Below, piece by piece: positions 5,918-6,507 of a stretch of 6,507 bases of DNA. This stretch comes from Methanomassiliicoccaceae archaeon UBA367. GTDB taxonomy: Archaea; Thermoplasmatota; Thermoplasmata; Methanomassiliicoccales; Methanomethylophilaceae. The notes beneath the pieces were generated by a model. It did not search any database, was not told the DNA's origin, and saw nothing but the letters and a program-made list of their open reading frames with translations. The stretch lies in NCBI GenBank assembly GCA_002506255.1, contig DAXF01000060.1:1-6507 (forward strand), written 5' to 3'. Numbering within the stretch: position 1 is the stretch's first letter; every line of letters begins with the position of its first letter. The position numbers were made by a program, and so were the translations under genes.

Positions 5918-6507
5918 ATGGCAACCCAGAACAACAATAACGAAGAGAAGGCTCCCGCACCTCGCGGTAAGAGCATGTACTCCTACATAGCGGATGCGTG
6001 GAAAAGCCCGTCCCAGACCTATATAGGGGACCTGAACAAACAGAGAAGGATCATCTGGAGGCGGGAGGAGAACTTCTGCCGCATAGAGAAACCCACCAGG
6101 CTCGACAGGGCAAGAGCTCTCGGCTACAAGGCCAAGCAGGGATACGTCCTCGTAAGGGGCAGGGTCAAGAAGGGATCCTTCGGTAAGAGACAGATCAAAT
6201 CCGGAAGGAGAGCCAAGAGAAAGGGTATCCTTAAGATGACCGGCGGTAAGAACTTCCAGAGGGTCATCGAGGAGAGAACACAGGCAAGATACCCCAACCT
6301 GGAGGTCCTGAACTCCTACTGGGTAGGGGAGAACGGGCAGTACATCTGGTACGAGGTCATACTCGTCGACTGGAGCCACCCCGTCATACAGGCAGACCCT
6401 AAGATCAACTGGATCTGCTACAGCAAGCACAAGGGCCGCCCCTACCGCGGACTGACTTCCGCAGGTGTGAGAGGCCGCGGTCTACGCAACAAGGGGAAGG
6501 GCGCCGA
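5918..6507 (+). CDS. rpl15e: 50S ribosomal protein L15e, 3' end outside window
   Basis: This is the archaeal/eukaryotic large-subunit protein L15e (eL15), a basic rRNA-binding protein embedded in the 50S subunit. The conserved blocks are clear: [12 protein letters not shown] (20-31), WRRE (47-50), [20 protein letters not shown] (56-75), [12 protein letters not shown] (127-138), DPKINWI (160-166), and GLTSAG followed by [10 protein letters not shown] (178-196). The window ends after 196 complete codons; by family comparison perhaps 10-20 C-terminal residues are missing. Residues 1-19 form an unusual polar N-terminal extension (Asn run, then [11 protein letters not shown]) ahead of the methionine where homologues usually start. 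The strong Shine-Dalgarno at 5906-5912 supports the longer form. It is expressed from its own TATA promoter, divergent from the DUF4190-like gene. Identity is certain; the start is likely but not proven. Confidence 0.97.
   Translation, partial: MATQNNNNEEKAPAPRGKSMYSYIADAWKSPSQTYIGDLNKQRRIIWRREENFCRIEKPTRLDRARALGYKAKQGYVLVRGRVKKGSFGKRQIKSGRRAKRKGILKMTGGKNFQRVIEERTQARYPNLEVLNSYWVGENGQYIWYEVILVDWSHPVIQADPKINWICYSKHKGRPYRGLTSAGVRGRGLRNKGKGA

Noticed and set aside
5449..5918. Two plus-strand open frames (5449-5829 and 5541-5918) opposite the DUF4190-like gene and reaching rpl15e
   Set aside because: They have no homology that I recognise, run through two promoter regions, and are the complement of a hydrophobic protein with a clear zinc ribbon.
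1..6507. Mobile elements, CRISPR arrays, defence or toxin-antitoxin genes
   Set aside because: No transposase, integrase, regularly spaced repeat array, terminal inverted repeats or known defence domain was seen; the genes are core archaeal ones plus two small membrane proteins.

Overview
The window is a compact stretch of archaeal housekeeping DNA. The evidence for an archaeon is the gene content: an HhH-containing DUF655 protein, an archaeal RsmA/Dim1 methyltransferase, an archaeal-type YchF GTPase with a TGS domain, a family-B DNA polymerase with an N-terminal domain resembling the archaeal uracil-sensing fold, and ribosomal protein L15e (archaeal/eukaryotic only). TATA-type promoters and the ATA/AGG/AGA-rich codon use agree with this. 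A methanogen-related Thermoplasmatota lineage (Methanomassiliicoccales-like) is my best guess, but it is an inference from overall look, not a proof.

Layout. (1) 1-1286, plus strand: the 3' end of a DUF655 gene runs into rsmA with a 4-nt ATGA overlap. This is the tail of the widespread euryarchaeal rpl21e-rpoF-DUF655-rsmA cluster, whose first genes would lie upstream of the window. (2) 1343-4932, plus strand: after a 56-bp gap with a candidate TATA box come ychF and polB, again joined by an ATGA overlap. (3) 4940-5768, minus strand: two small, separately promoted genes, each encoding an N-terminal zinc ribbon of the same spacing followed by hydrophobic membrane segments. The first ends only 7 bp from the end of polB, tail to tail. 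(4) 5769-5917: a divergent intergenic region with promoters for the second zinc-ribbon gene and for rpl15e. (5) 5918-6507, plus strand: rpl15e, cut by the window end a few residues before its C-terminus.

How the genes fit together: RsmA modifies 16S rRNA late in small-subunit assembly, YchF is a ribosome-associated NTPase, and L15e is a large-subunit protein, so most of the window serves translation. PolB is the replication/repair exception, translationally coupled to ychF. The two small membrane proteins are unrecognised beyond their architecture.

I see no mobile element, CRISPR array, tRNA, rRNA, intein or defence system, and no obvious new system. The points most worth a second look are the two PIP-box-like motifs at the PolB C-terminus, mutually exclusive hairpins in the predicted rpl15e leader, the 19-residue N-terminal extension of L15e, and the paired zinc-ribbon membrane genes with predicted leaderless promoters.
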